A stretch of DNA of 64,000 bases from Pseudomonas fluorescens HK44 (GCF_000217955.3 NZ_AFOY02000008.1:248001-312000); one strand, 5' to 3'. Shown: positions 17,886 through 26,197, counted from the first letter of the stretch. Numbers and translations: made by a program. Notes: generated by a model not told the origin, from the sequence alone.

Positions 17886-19625
17886 CTAGGGGCGCCTTTG
17901 CGCCCCTTTTTCTGTGCCAAATGAAGACTTGCTAAAGTTTAAAAAACTTCTCGTCCTTAGTAAGTTCAAGGATGGTATTTTTTCTAGAAATTTTTTGTCG
18001 AATCCACCTAGCTTGTCATTCAATATGGCTACAATAGTCTGGATTTTCTTCTCGTTGGCGAAATTGAACAGCTTGGTTAGTTTGTCTTCGTCTACAACCT
18101 CGAGATAGTCTTGGACAGTAAAAGCAGGCAGCTTGGATTTAAATCTATTGACGAAGTATACGTAGGCCATGTCGAAGGCCATGGCTGCCGCCCTAGGAAC
18201 ACCGTCACCTGTATTCAGTTCTTCGTTACTGATTGAAAAGTCTGCCTTGCCATCTTGGCCGGCTGAAACAACCAGTTCGTTGTAGTGAGTAACAAACAGT
18301 CGTTTGGTGATTTCGGCGTAGGCCTCATTGAAAACATCAAGCTTTGAATTAAGATCTGAGAAGTGGACTGCGATACTTCGCTTCACTACTTCAACTGTTT
18401 TTTCAAAATCTGTTATTCTCTTGCTGGAAAGCTCTACCTCGCTTATCACATAAGCAAGCCGGCCTCGAGCTTCCCGCAAGTCTTGCATCTGCTTTTCAAC
18501 TAGAATCAAACCGCTGACGTGGCTGTCTCTGGAAAGATCTTTTACCTTGTTTTTTTCATCAGCTAGTAGTCGCTCTAAACTTGATCTTAAGTCATCGAGT
18601 TCATCTGACGTCTCTGCGGACATCTCTTCAACATAAGCAGCCTTGCGACTCATTATTGAATTATGAAATTCAATTGTTTCTTCTAGTGTTTTGCTCAGAT
18701 TTGGTACTAATGATTTAGCCTCATTGTAGAGCGCCGTGATCTCCCCTACGTTTATCTCTACTAGGTTGTTTTTGTAGCGTTCAATTGTTTTGTTGTTGTA
18801 GTATAGCTTTGTTTCCAGGTTTACAATGCGAGATGTTAATGCTGCCACGCTTCTTCGAGATTCACGAAGTTCGGAGATGGCATAGCTTTGCGATTCAAAG
18901 ATGTCGTATTTATCTTCTTTGATTTGCAGTTCGGAAATTTTTGAATCGATCTCATAAATATCTTCCTGGCGTGTCTCCAGTGACAAGCCGCCAAGCAGTG
19001 TTCTGACCCGGTTGTCTTCTAATTGGATTTGGTGTTCAATTAGGTTGATCTGACGAACGGAATCAATAAATTCGAAGTCAAAAAGAAAAGCGTATATTAG
19101 GTCGTATTCATTGTCGCTTGTGTAGGTGTTTAAATACTTCAGCGTGTTGTTGCTAGTGGCTCTGTTAGTGCGGAAAAATTTACTTCGAATTGAGTTGAAT
19201 TTGGGCTGCTCTCTCGTATATCCAAACAGGTGTGGCAGTTCGCGAGTGAAAGATGCGCCGCTTTTATGTACTACACCATCGATAGTGCTGGAAACGATGA
19301 TAGTCTCGCGGCGTGGCCCTATTTTCTTTGAGAGCACTCGAGTGATAGTGTGAGTGATAGAGGCAATCTTTAAAGTCAGTTCAAACCTTACATCGCCTTT
19401 GGTAAGGAACTCTTTGACTTTGTCGTTGACTTTGTTGTTGTCTGGATCTTTCCAAAGCGGTTCAAATTTACTGCCCAAGCAAAACGCCAGCGCTCGAAGT
19501 GACGTGCTTTTACCGATCTGGTTGCCAGTCTCTCCCAGGTTGGTAATTATGTTTATCCCTTCCTTAAAGTTAATAGTGCGTATCAATACGGTTCCATCAA
19601 ATACGGACAGATTAATTAGTTGCAT
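17886..19625 (-). CDS. DUF2326 SMC-like ATPase of an ABC-three-component system
   Basis: A 579-residue ABC-type ATPase. Residues 31-41 (GETGNQIGKST) form the Walker A loop. Residues ~220-450 are coiled-coil, and the C-terminal region (AMAFDMAYVYFVNRF, then LPAFTVQDYLEVVDED) matches the DUF2326 domain. Families of this kind are the ATPase partner of ABC-3C systems, predicted conflict or defence modules. Codons are AT-rich compared with the core genome. The last residues (GTEKGAQRRP) are encoded by the hairpin that terminates the NAD synthetase gene, so the natural C terminus may have been altered when the two cargo blocks were joined. Confidence 0.85.
   Translation of the reverse strand: MQLINLSVFDGTVLIRTINFKEGINIITNLGETGNQIGKSTSLRALAFCLGSKFEPLWKDPDNNKVNDKVKEFLTKGDVRFELTLKIASITHTITRVLSKKIGPRRETIIVSSTIDGVVHKSGASFTRELPHLFGYTREQPKFNSIRSKFFRTNRATSNNTLKYLNTYTSDNEYDLIYAFLFDFEFIDSVRQINLIEHQIQLEDNRVRTLLGGLSLETRQEDIYEIDSKISELQIKEDKYDIFESQSYAISELRESRRSVAALTSRIVNLETKLYYNNKTIERYKNNLVEINVGEITALYNEAKSLVPNLSKTLEETIEFHNSIMSRKAAYVEEMSAETSDELDDLRSSLERLLADEKNKVKDLSRDSHVSGLILVEKQMQDLREARGRLAYVISEVELSSKRITDFEKTVEVVKRSIAVHFSDLNSKLDVFNEAYAEITKRLFVTHYNELVVSAGQDGKADFSISNEELNTGDGVPRAAAMAFDMAYVYFVNRFKSKLPAFTVQDYLEVVDEDKLTKLFNFANEKKIQTIVAILNDKLGGFDKKFLEKIPSLNLLRTRSFLNFSKSSFGTEKGAQRRP
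17889..17912 (+). terminator. Intrinsic terminator after island NAD synthetase
   Basis: GGGGCGC (17889-17895) pairs with GCGCCCC (17900-17906), followed by six T residues. It ends the + strand NAD synthetase transcript and overlaps the last codons of the convergent DUF2326 gene. Confidence 0.85.
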
Positions 19626-19852
19626 AAGGAAATGTCACCCTGCTTCGTGAGCTCTACATATCCACTGATGTAAAGCCAGTCGAGCGCGTACAGAATGTAA
19701 GCAAAAGAAATGCGTTCAAATCTTTCTTGGTATCTTTCTACGAGTGCCAGGGGGCTCATGGTGCCAAATTCACTAGAATTTAAGACCATAAGTATCCGTC
19801 CACCAATGATGTAAAGGCTCTTGAGCGGAGAGCTGGTATTCTGAATGATCAT
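19616..19852 (-). CDS. ABC-three-component middle component (MC6-like)
   Basis: A 78-residue protein starting MIIQNTSSPLKSLYIIGGRI and ending GYVELTKQGDISLCN. Length, the SLYIIGGRIL start and the FAYILYALDWLYISGYVEL segment match the small winged-helix-like middle components that link ATPase and effector in ABC-3C systems. Its ATG overlaps the stop of the gene before it (ATGA), and its 3' end overlaps the ATPase start by 10 bases, indicating tight translational coupling. The start at 19852 is chosen for the ATGA overlap. Confidence 0.75.
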   Translation of the reverse strand: MIIQNTSSPLKSLYIIGGRILMVLNSSEFGTMSPLALVERYQERFERISFAYILYALDWLYISGYVELTKQGDISLCN

Positions 19853-20439
19853 TGAGGTGGCTCCAATATTTTGCAGTGAATGAAGCCATAGCAAACAATT
19901 AGTTGTCTGGCCCATTCAATAAGCTCAGATGGAATGCCGTAGAAACCTGTTTTGATGTCCACTATAAGTTCGGAGACTTTCAATACAAGTTCGTCTGATC
20001 CCATTCGGATTACGTTCAGCTTTTGCTCTGCGGTAACCGGCTTGACACTCTGTCGCATAAATAATTCGCGTCTAGCGACTTTGTATTTCTGATTAATGGC
20101 GTAGAGGAATCTTTTTTGTGCGCCAGGCTCTTCGTCATCGATAGTTAAAATAAGGCTCTCAATGAGTTCCATGTAGCCAACGTTATCGATTATGACTTCT
20201 GAATAAACCGAGACATTGTTGTGCTCGATTTTTTCATCCACGCCACGGTAATCCATCTCGACGTCTGCGATCTCATCATATGGGGTATGAGTCGACACAA
20301 TTTTCATCAGAAGCGGATTTAGCAAGGACGAGATAGCAGCTGGAGTTGCTGCTACCGTGACACCCCCGCTCCCGGTGCTGACTACAGTTAACCCGCCGTT
20401 CGATGCCGTAGCTTCAATGTCTGGCGTTAAGAGGCTCAT
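19849..20439 (-). CDS. ABC-three-component system partner/effector protein
   Basis: A 196-residue protein. The C-terminal ~110 residues (KRFLYAINQKYKVARRELFM, then MGSDELVLKVSELIVDIK and ARQLIVCYGFIHCKILEPP) resemble the C-terminal domains of ABC-3C effector proteins. The N-terminal ~90 residues are not recognised and may be the effector part. The segment LTVVSTGSGGVTV near residue 17 is nearly repeated at the end of the preceding membrane protein (STTVVSTGRGKVTV). It overlaps both neighbours by ATGA. No nuclease motif was seen. Confidence 0.65.
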   Translation of the reverse strand: MSLLTPDIEATASNGGLTVVSTGSGGVTVAATPAAISSLLNPLLMKIVSTHTPYDEIADVEMDYRGVDEKIEHNNVSVYSEVIIDNVGYMELIESLILTIDDEEPGAQKRFLYAINQKYKVARRELFMRQSVKPVTAEQKLNVIRMGSDELVLKVSELIVDIKTGFYGIPSELIEWARQLIVCYGFIHCKILEPPQ

Positions 20440-20669
20440 TTCTTATGTACAGTAACTTTGCCGCGACCCGTGGAGACAACCGTAGTCGAGCTGTTATCTG
20501 ACGAGGCGGAAATTGCCGGTTTTCTGCTGAACGCCTGCAAGGCTGCTAATAAAACAAAACAGAATACACAACTCCCAAGGGAGTATAGGAACAGCTTGTA
20601 GATGGAATCGCTTGGCAAGCCTTTGAGCAAGTCAGACTTGAACCAACCGGCGTACATCGAGTAAAACAT
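20436..20669 (-). pseudogene. 3' part of split small membrane protein gene of the ABC-3C operon
   Basis: Encodes 77 residues with one strong membrane segment (YKLFLYSLGSCVFCFVLLAA) and a C-terminal tail STTVVSTGRGKVTV. It begins 12 bases from the IS5-family element. Removing the IS and one copy of the 3-base TAG duplication joins it in frame with 21873-21926 to give a protein of about 98 residues with two membrane segments. A GGAG sequence at the junction followed by ATG could still start translation of this half, so the downstream genes might be expressed if transcribed from the IS. Confidence 0.8.
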
Positions 20670-20681
20670 GGCAGCTCCTAG

Positions 20682-21872
20682 GGAAGTTCTGAAGTACCCA
20701 CCGATTTTTGATGCCTTCTCTGCGTGAGGTTCAAAAAACGCTGATTTGGTCGAAAAGCAGACCTTTCCACTCTTTAATTCATGATTTTTCCTCTAATCGC
20801 GCTGTTTCAGGGCGATTAGCCCGCATTACAGGCGCACCTCTCCTGCATTCAACAATCGTTTTCGCACCATCCACAAGTTCGACAAGGCGAACAACGTCGT
20901 CTGTTGAGCGATGTTTTTCGTCAGACCACGAAAGCGCACTTTCGTATAGCCAAACTGGCGCTTGATCACTCGAAATGGGTGCTCAACCTTGGCTCTGACT
21001 TGCGCTTTCGCATACTCAATTCCGCGTAGCGCACTGCCGATCACCGTGTCTTTGCCATGCTCTTTGTACGAACTGGGCCGTGCAGAAATCGACCAGATCA
21101 TCTTGCGATCCTGATGTTCCGGGCGCTTCTGCACCCCGGTGTAACCGGCATCGCCACAGACGTGAACCTCTTCCCCATGAAGCAGTTGATCCACTTGTGT
21201 CACGTCCGCCACGTTGGCAGGAGTACCGACCACGCTATGAACCAAGCCCGAATCCGCATCGACGCCAATGTGGGATTTCATTCCAAAATAGTACTGATTT
21301 CCTTTCTTGGTCTGATGCATCTCGGGATCGCGTTTCTTGTCTTTATTCTTGGTTGAGCTGGGGGCATGAATGATCGTCGCATCCACTATCGTTCCGTGGC
21401 GCAACATCAATCCACGCTCACCCAGATAACCGTTGATAACCTGCAAAATCCCGCCCGCCAGGTCATGCTTCTCCAGCAAGCGGCGGAAGTTGAGGATCGT
21501 GGTTTCGTCAGGAATTCGATCCAGATGCAGCCCTGCAAACTGACGCAGGATCATCGTTTCATACAGCGATTCCTCCATCGCCGGATCGCTGTAGCCGAAC
21601 CAGTTCTGCATCAGATGAACCCGCAACATGGCCAGCAACGGATACGCCGGACGACCGCCTTCACCCTTTGGATAATGCGGTTCGATCAAGGCAATCAACC
21701 CCTTCCAGGGCACGACTTGATCCATCTCGATCAGGAAGCGCTCACGGCGGGTTTGCTTACGTTTGCCGGCATACTCGGCATCGGCGAAGGACATCTGTTT
21801 CATCGGGGCTCAACCGGTCGATTCGTGTGAGGGGGTATTTCACCAGAGTTGGAAGTCTTTTTCAGAGTTTCC
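20682..21872. mobile_element. IS5-family insertion sequence
   Basis: A 1191-bp element with imperfect terminal inverted repeats (GGAAGTTCTGAA at the left, GGAAACTCTGAA read from the right, 10 of 12 matching), flanked by a TAG target duplication (20679-20681 and 21873-21875). It carries one transposase gene in antisense orientation. It interrupts the first gene of the ABC-3C operon. Confidence 0.88.
20826..21803 (-). CDS. IS5-family transposase
   Basis: A 325-residue DDE transposase starting MKQMSFADAEYAGKRKQTRR. Visible family features are the N-terminal DUF772-like region (YPLLAMLRVHLMQNWFGYSD), the first Asp in GTIVDATIIHAPSS, the second in VCGDAGYTGVQKR, and the C-terminal Glu region (AKVEHPFRVIKRQFGY). 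The frame is intact, so the element could be active. Confidence 0.95.
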   Translation of the reverse strand: MKQMSFADAEYAGKRKQTRRERFLIEMDQVVPWKGLIALIEPHYPKGEGGRPAYPLLAMLRVHLMQNWFGYSDPAMEESLYETMILRQFAGLHLDRIPDETTILNFRRLLEKHDLAGGILQVINGYLGERGLMLRHGTIVDATIIHAPSSTKNKDKKRDPEMHQTKKGNQYYFGMKSHIGVDADSGLVHSVVGTPANVADVTQVDQLLHGEEVHVCGDAGYTGVQKRPEHQDRKMIWSISARPSSYKEHGKDTVIGSALRGIEYAKAQVRAKVEHPFRVIKRQFGYTKVRFRGLTKNIAQQTTLFALSNLWMVRKRLLNAGEVRL

Positions 21873-21926
21873 TAGGGCTGTGAATGTTCCCCCTGCGCCT
21901 GCGATAACCTTCAAGAAGCCGAACAT
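21873..21926 (-). pseudogene. 5' part of split small membrane protein gene of the ABC-3C operon
   Basis: MFGFLKVIAGAGGTFTAL is encoded up to the IS junction; the frame continues into the IS and stops after a few codons. A GGAG sequence precedes this ATG at a good distance; an ATG four codons further upstream (21938) is possible. The Gly-rich hydrophobic stretch would be the first membrane segment of the original ~98-residue protein. Confidence 0.7.
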
Positions 21927-21975
21927 TCCTTTCTCCATGGCAGTTGGTCACTCGGCAGTGAGTGCCAGCAGAGTG

Positions 21976-22005
21976 ATATTACAGATTCCGCATAATGCTC
22001 CACAA
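21976..22005 (-). promoter_or_regulatory. Candidate promoter of the ABC-3C operon
   Basis: On the minus strand TTGTGG (22000-22005) and TAATAT (21976-21981) are 18 bases apart, about 40-55 bases before the reconstructed start. The match is only partial. The IS now separates this promoter from most of the operon. The remaining 22006-22247 shows no convincing gene. Confidence 0.3.
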
Positions 22006-22247
22006 GGGCGCTCTAGCTGGACACCTGCGTTTTGGTGGAGTATCTGAGGCCCGAGGGGACAAGGTTTGCAAACACATCGATAGGGAGCAAGGTGCTCGGT
22101 GCCGATGCCTTATGTAGGACTGAATCCGAGGCTCTGCAGGGACGAGGTGGCTCGCACCAAGGTCACTCGGTAGCTGCACCAAGGGAACGGTTTCAGGGTC
22201 GAGGTGGGGCTCACGAGAACGCTCTGCCGAGATCCTGCAGTACTGAG

Positions 22248-23063
22248 TTAATTGGGTGCTAGCAATCGACGACCGGCTTTATCAAGATGGAGGACATTAT
22301 TAGCTACAAAAAAATTTAGGATCACAGTAGAGACATACTTCCAGTTTTCAGCCACGTCCTCACGGAAGAAACCAGCACCATGCATTTGCCATTCTGCACT
22401 GGCCCGAGCGACTGAAATGAATTCTGTTGAGCTCGTCGCAGGGAGGTGGATGTCACCGAAGTCAATGCCAGGGTTTTGATACAGCAGGCCTTGCGCTAAT
22501 CCGATTATCAGTCCGGCATCTGTTGTAGCCTGTTCACAAGTAAGTGAGGCAAGATAATTTGAGAGCAAGTTGCTCAGGAATTGCAAAGATGAGTCGCTGA
22601 GTGCGGAGCCAAGGGAGGCGAAATCTACGTATGCGGGGCAGCCCGGTTCCTTGGTTGAGAATAGCGATTGGTAAACTAGCAGCTGGGTCTTTGAAGGTTC
22701 ACGTGCCAAATATTTTTTGTTGCACTGTAGTTGTGCCTCGCTCAGAACTAATGAAGCCTCTGTCTCACTTAGTACGTTTGCGCGGATGAATATATCACAC
22801 AGCTGCGATGCAATGTCTTTGGTGGCATCTTCGGAGTATTCCATCTCCGCATTCATAAACCCTCTAAGGGCAATGAAGTCGTCTAGGCATGGAGTAGTCG
22901 GGTCAAACCCGGTGACTGTCAAAAATGCATCATAAAGTTCAAGAGTTTCATGCCATTGATCCTCTTGTTTTCCTCTACCAGCATGGGGCTTCAGGAACTC
23001 TTTGACCGAGTCTGGATTAAGAGTGCAGAATCCTCGTAACTGAATTTGGCCCAAAGTAACCAT
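22248..23063 (-). CDS. Hypothetical protein, not recognised
   Basis: A 271-residue protein beginning MVTLGQIQLRGFCTLNPDSV. It appears mostly helical and soluble, with no signal peptide, membrane segment or catalytic motif that I recognise. Codon use resembles real coding sequence and the frame is long with no competing frame. It stands alone, divergent from the DUF3800 gene and with its 3' end toward the ABC-3C operon, from which it is separated by about 300 bases. Function should be left open. Confidence 0.65.
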   Translation of the reverse strand: MVTLGQIQLRGFCTLNPDSVKEFLKPHAGRGKQEDQWHETLELYDAFLTVTGFDPTTPCLDDFIALRGFMNAEMEYSEDATKDIASQLCDIFIRANVLSETEASLVLSEAQLQCNKKYLAREPSKTQLLVYQSLFSTKEPGCPAYVDFASLGSALSDSSLQFLSNLLSNYLASLTCEQATTDAGLIIGLAQGLLYQNPGIDFGDIHLPATSSTEFISVARASAEWQMHGAGFFREDVAENWKYVSTVILNFFVANNVLHLDKAGRRLLAPN

Positions 23064-23158
23064 GGCTGCTACCTGCGGTTTAACAAAAACTTGAGTTTAG
23101 GTTGCAGATGGTGTGTGGCCAGGAGTTCAGATTAGCTATCTAAAAGCGACGTCACTCA

Positions 23159-23223
23159 TAATGACCCCTTTTGGGGTCATTAACCCGCGAAACGTTCGCT
23201 AATGTCCCGTTTTGGGGACATTA
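23159..23223. repeat. Cluster of three palindromes in intergenic region 23064-23562
   Basis: Three dyads lie within 65 bases: TAATGACCCC with GGGGTCATTA around a TTTT loop (23159-23182), GCGAA/TTCGC (23187-23199), and TAATGTCCC with GGGACATTA (23200-23223). The outer two are near-copies of one another. They sit in a 499-base gap between divergent genes, where no other gene is supported. They could be operators, recombination sites or RNA hairpins. Confidence 0.75.
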
Positions 23224-23562
23224 CGGAATGTCCGTCGTTGTCGTTGATGGTTATGTCATTTCGTCGACCTTCGATCCGTGTAGGTGCGACCGTGTCAGGG
23301 AACCCGGATGTGGAGCTGACCAGGTGGCCGTGTTTTCGCCTATAACGTGAAAAGGGAACCCAACTCCGCATCATCTTCCTATCCTGAACCCGAGCCGGAT
23401 CAAGCGCCACGCTACCTAGTCACCGGGCTCCGGGTAAGCAGCTTGTATGGTTGACTACGGCTACCTTGCCTACACGCTCTGAAGCGGCTCCTCCATGGCC
23501 CTATTTTCCTTCCTCCGGCTTTAGCCTAATACTCGGCGTAGGTCATAAATCAGGGCAGCGAA

Positions 23563-24663
23563 ATGGCAACAATCTACTTCGACGAGTCGGGCAACACCGG
23601 GCGGCAGTTGGCCGACCTTGATCAGCCATTGTTTATCCTTGGTTCATGTGATTTCAGCGCTGAAGAGTGTGAGCAGCTCCTGCGCCCGCTGCGCTCCAGG
23701 CAGGCCCCTGAAATCCACTTCAAAAAGCTTCGAAAGTCTGGGCGAGGGCAAGATCGGATCATTGAGCTATTCCAGTCCGACTTGGTGACGCCTGAGCGCT
23801 TCAAGGCACAGGTGTTTCACAAGCGGTTCATGCTGTTGACCAAGGTGATCGATGACCTCCTGGAGCCGGTGCTTTACTACCACTTCAAGTTCAACCTCTA
23901 TGAAAACGGCCAGAACATCGCTCTGAGCAACATGCTCTTCGCTTGCCTTCCCCTGGCAGTGGGGGATGCTTGCTTCGATCAATTCCTCTCCGTCTACTTC
24001 GACATGTGCGGCGAGAAGAGTGAGGAAGCAATCACGGCGTTCTACGAGTATTTGGAGGTGATGAAAGAAGCTGCCGCACAGCGCACGCTGCCGATGGAGT
24101 GGGAGCTCGAAGTGCTGTCCATGACCTCGGTGATTGTCCGGGATGCCCTCGAAGATTTGCCCAAGAGTACATTCAACCCTGCGATCCCGGCTTTCTTTTC
24201 GCTCTGTGTTGAGTGGGGAAGGCAGCACGCCCGGTTTGACGCGATATGCGATGACTCGGAGCCACTGGAGCGGCAGGCCGATTTTTTCACGGCAATCGCC
24301 GAGCTCGAAGAGCAGGCTGAAGAGCAACAAGTGATTGGTTTCGGAAACGCCCAGATTGAGTTGCCCTTGAGGCTGAATACGTTGGCTTTCAGTGCCTCAC
24401 ACGATTCTGATGGTATCCAGCTTACCGACGTGCTCACGAGTGCGCTCTCGTACTACTACACCAAGCGGCAAAAGGGCGAAACCAATGATGAGTTCTTCAT
24501 GAAGCTGGATGGCCTGGGCTGCATGCATGATTTCGTTAGCGGCTGTGTTTGGCCCACGACAGATGTCACCGCAGAAGCGCTCGGGAGGGCTGGTGATGAG
24601 GGTGGTCACAATCCCGCGAATGCCTTCACTGATTTTATAATGGAGCGGAACAGGCAAGCTTGA
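23563..24663 (+). CDS. DUF3800 domain protein
   Basis: A 366-residue protein with the N-terminal signature MATIYFDESGNTGRQ typical of DUF3800, a family predicted to have an RNase H-like fold with acidic catalytic residues (Asp and Glu of the DESG motif). The C-terminal half has SHDSDGIQLTDVLTSAL, which fits the later family Asp. DUF3800 genes are frequent in mobile and defence regions, but the activity is not established. A weak ribosome binding site (AGGGCAG) precedes the ATG. Confidence 0.85.
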   Translation: MATIYFDESGNTGRQLADLDQPLFILGSCDFSAEECEQLLRPLRSRQAPEIHFKKLRKSGRGQDRIIELFQSDLVTPERFKAQVFHKRFMLLTKVIDDLLEPVLYYHFKFNLYENGQNIALSNMLFACLPLAVGDACFDQFLSVYFDMCGEKSEEAITAFYEYLEVMKEAAAQRTLPMEWELEVLSMTSVIVRDALEDLPKSTFNPAIPAFFSLCVEWGRQHARFDAICDDSEPLERQADFFTAIAELEEQAEEQQVIGFGNAQIELPLRLNTLAFSASHDSDGIQLTDVLTSALSYYYTKRQKGETNDEFFMKLDGLGCMHDFVSGCVWPTTDVTAEALGRAGDEGGHNPANAFTDFIMERNRQA

Positions 24664-24703
24664 GGCACCCAGCGCCCAATGCGGCTATTGAATCTTTTTC
24701 AGT

Positions 24704-24727
24704 GCCAGGGAGACCGCTCACCCTGGC
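24704..24727 (+). terminator. Hairpin after the DUF3800 gene
   Basis: GCCAGGG pairs with CCCTGGC around a 10-base loop, about 40 bases after the stop codon. There is no T-run, so termination would be weak or factor-dependent. The rest of 24664-24926 shows nothing convincing. Confidence 0.3.
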
Positions 24728-24926
24728 GTGTCTTGCAGCAGGTACACAGCAGGTCACAAGGATAAGGCTTAGGAATATGGATAAAATTTCTCTTTCTGCT
24801 TGCCTGTATTTTTGAGGCGCGTAAGCCATTTGCATGGATCGTCCCTTGACTCCCGGACTTGAAAAGTAGAATTAGGCCCCAATCATTCAGCGGCCCAATC
24901 CCGGGCGGCAGGATGCGGATCTTCCC

Positions 24927-25289
24927 ATGACTGAGTATTTGATCTTTGGTGTTTCCTATTCTAAGCAGCACGAACATATCGAGTGGTTGATGGTTGGGCG
25001 TGATGCCGACAGAAAGCTAGCTGGTTTATTTCTTGCGACCAGATCGTTCGTCGTTGATCTGATTAAAACTGACTCTGCTTCATTCAGAACTGCTGTCATG
25101 AAAGAAAAGAAATATCACAAAGGCGCTGAAGTAGTTATCTACGATGATGAGTATCTGACAACAGTTCCGGATGCATCGGAAGCCAACAATTTGGAGAATT
25201 TGCCTTCCTTCTCCATGCCTGAGGATGAGATCGACGCGGCACTCAAAGTAGCAGTCAAGGAGGTTCTTGGACTGGAGACCCAAGAATAA
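24927..25289 (+). CDS. Small hypothetical protein, possibly DUF3892-like
   Basis: A 120-residue soluble protein beginning MTEYLIFGVSYSKQHEHIEW. The layout, with a first strand, a central SRSFVVDLIKT-like stretch (here TRSFVVDLIKT) and then GAEVVIYDDEYLTTVPDA, resembles DUF3892 proteins, but the match is from memory and not strong. No catalytic motif is evident. The ribosome binding site is weak. It precedes the Shedu-like relic. Confidence 0.6.
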   Translation: MTEYLIFGVSYSKQHEHIEWLMVGRDADRKLAGLFLATRSFVVDLIKTDSASFRTAVMKEKKYHKGAEVVIYDDEYLTTVPDASEANNLENLPSFSMPEDEIDAALKVAVKEVLGLETQE

Positions 25290-25460
25290 CGTACTTACTC
25301 AGCCAGAACAGTCGGAAAACCGACACCCAGCCCATTTGATTCTTCCGTCATCATCACCTCGAAAGGGTGGTGATGACAGGCTAGGGTCGCTCCCGAATCC
25401 ATTTGTTCTCGGCATGGCATTTGGGTATCCCGTAAAGAAAATCGCAGATCAGCCCTATGA

Positions 25461-25919
25461 GGTGGAAAGAGCTTCCATGGTCGAGGCGGCCAATATTCTG
25501 ACTTCCTCATGGCAGCGAAGGCCACCGGGAATTTCGCCCTGATAGAGATCAAGCATCCCCAGCTCGACCTGCTTGGGAAACCCTACCGAAAGACCTATGC
25601 CCCGTCCTACGAGCTTAGCGGCTCAGTCGCCCAGATCATCAGCCAACACAGCCATGTGCAGCGATAAATTTACGGCTTGGCGTATGACCTAGAAGAGCGC
25701 GTTTACGCCCATGCGGTTGCGGCCACCGTGATTATTGGGCGCACCCCAAACGAAGAAAATAAACAGCGTGCCTTTGAGCAATATCGGAACGGTCTGAAGT
25801 ACGTTTTGGTGGTGACGTTCGATGAACTGCAGGTTCGACTCGAAAGCATTCATCAAGCTCTGATGCCGAAGCCTCAAGTTGAACCAGATCTAATTGGAGA
25901 AGAAAACTTACCGTTCTGA
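25461..25919 (+). pseudogene. Shedu-like (DUF4263) nuclease remnant
   Basis: Reading 25461 onward gives GGKSFHGRGGQYSDFLMAAK and then ATGNFALIEIKHPQLDLLGK, followed by APSYELSGSVAQIISQ. After an in-frame TAA at 25665-25667 the same frame continues LAYDLEERVYAHAVAATVII and ends KYVLVVTFDELQVRL. This is the C-terminal nuclease domain of Shedu (SduA/DUF4263), with the PD-(D/E)xK residues Asp in SDFL and Glu-x-Lys in IEIK. An upstream TGA (25458-25460) and no recognisable N-terminal part show truncation as well as the nonsense change. It may be a dead defence gene. Confidence 0.72.
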
Positions 25920-25975
25920 ATTTGCTCGATTTTGGCCTTCCAGTGAATCGCCTCACATCCCCCGCGAGATACATA

Positions 25976-26197
25976 ATGAAAGAGCTTAGAACCGTTGCAT
26001 CTGTACTTGAACGCATCAGCCACAACCAGGTTGCCCTCGGCGCGGCAGTAGAGGAACTCGCAAAATGGGTGGGCGAGCGTGGCGCTGGGGATGTCGTTGA
26101 GAATGTTCAGGGCGCGCTTACAGCCTTGGACGACAACATTGGAGCGATTCGTCAAGATATCGCTGAGCTCGTCGCGGCCAGTGTCGGGCCAGAGTGA
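25976..26197 (+). CDS. Small helical protein, function unknown
   Basis: A 73-residue protein starting MKELRTVASVLERISHNQVA, predicted to be mainly helical and possibly coiled-coil. Similar small proteins occur in Pseudomonas mobile islands, from memory. The ATG at 25976 is preferred to the longer frame from 25922 because the helical pattern starts there. It lies immediately after the Shedu-like relic and converges with the GIY-YIG gene. Confidence 0.55.
   Translation: MKELRTVASVLERISHNQVALGAAVEELAKWVGERGAGDVVENVQGALTALDDNIGAIRQDIAELVAASVGPE

Noticed and set aside
23180..23410. A 76-codon minus-strand frame in the 23064-23562 gap.
   Set aside because: It has no ribosome binding site, its composition is not protein-like, and it ends inside the palindrome cluster.
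25267..25542. A 91-codon frame just before the Shedu relic.
   Set aside because: It is out of frame with the recognisable nuclease domain and has no convincing start signal.
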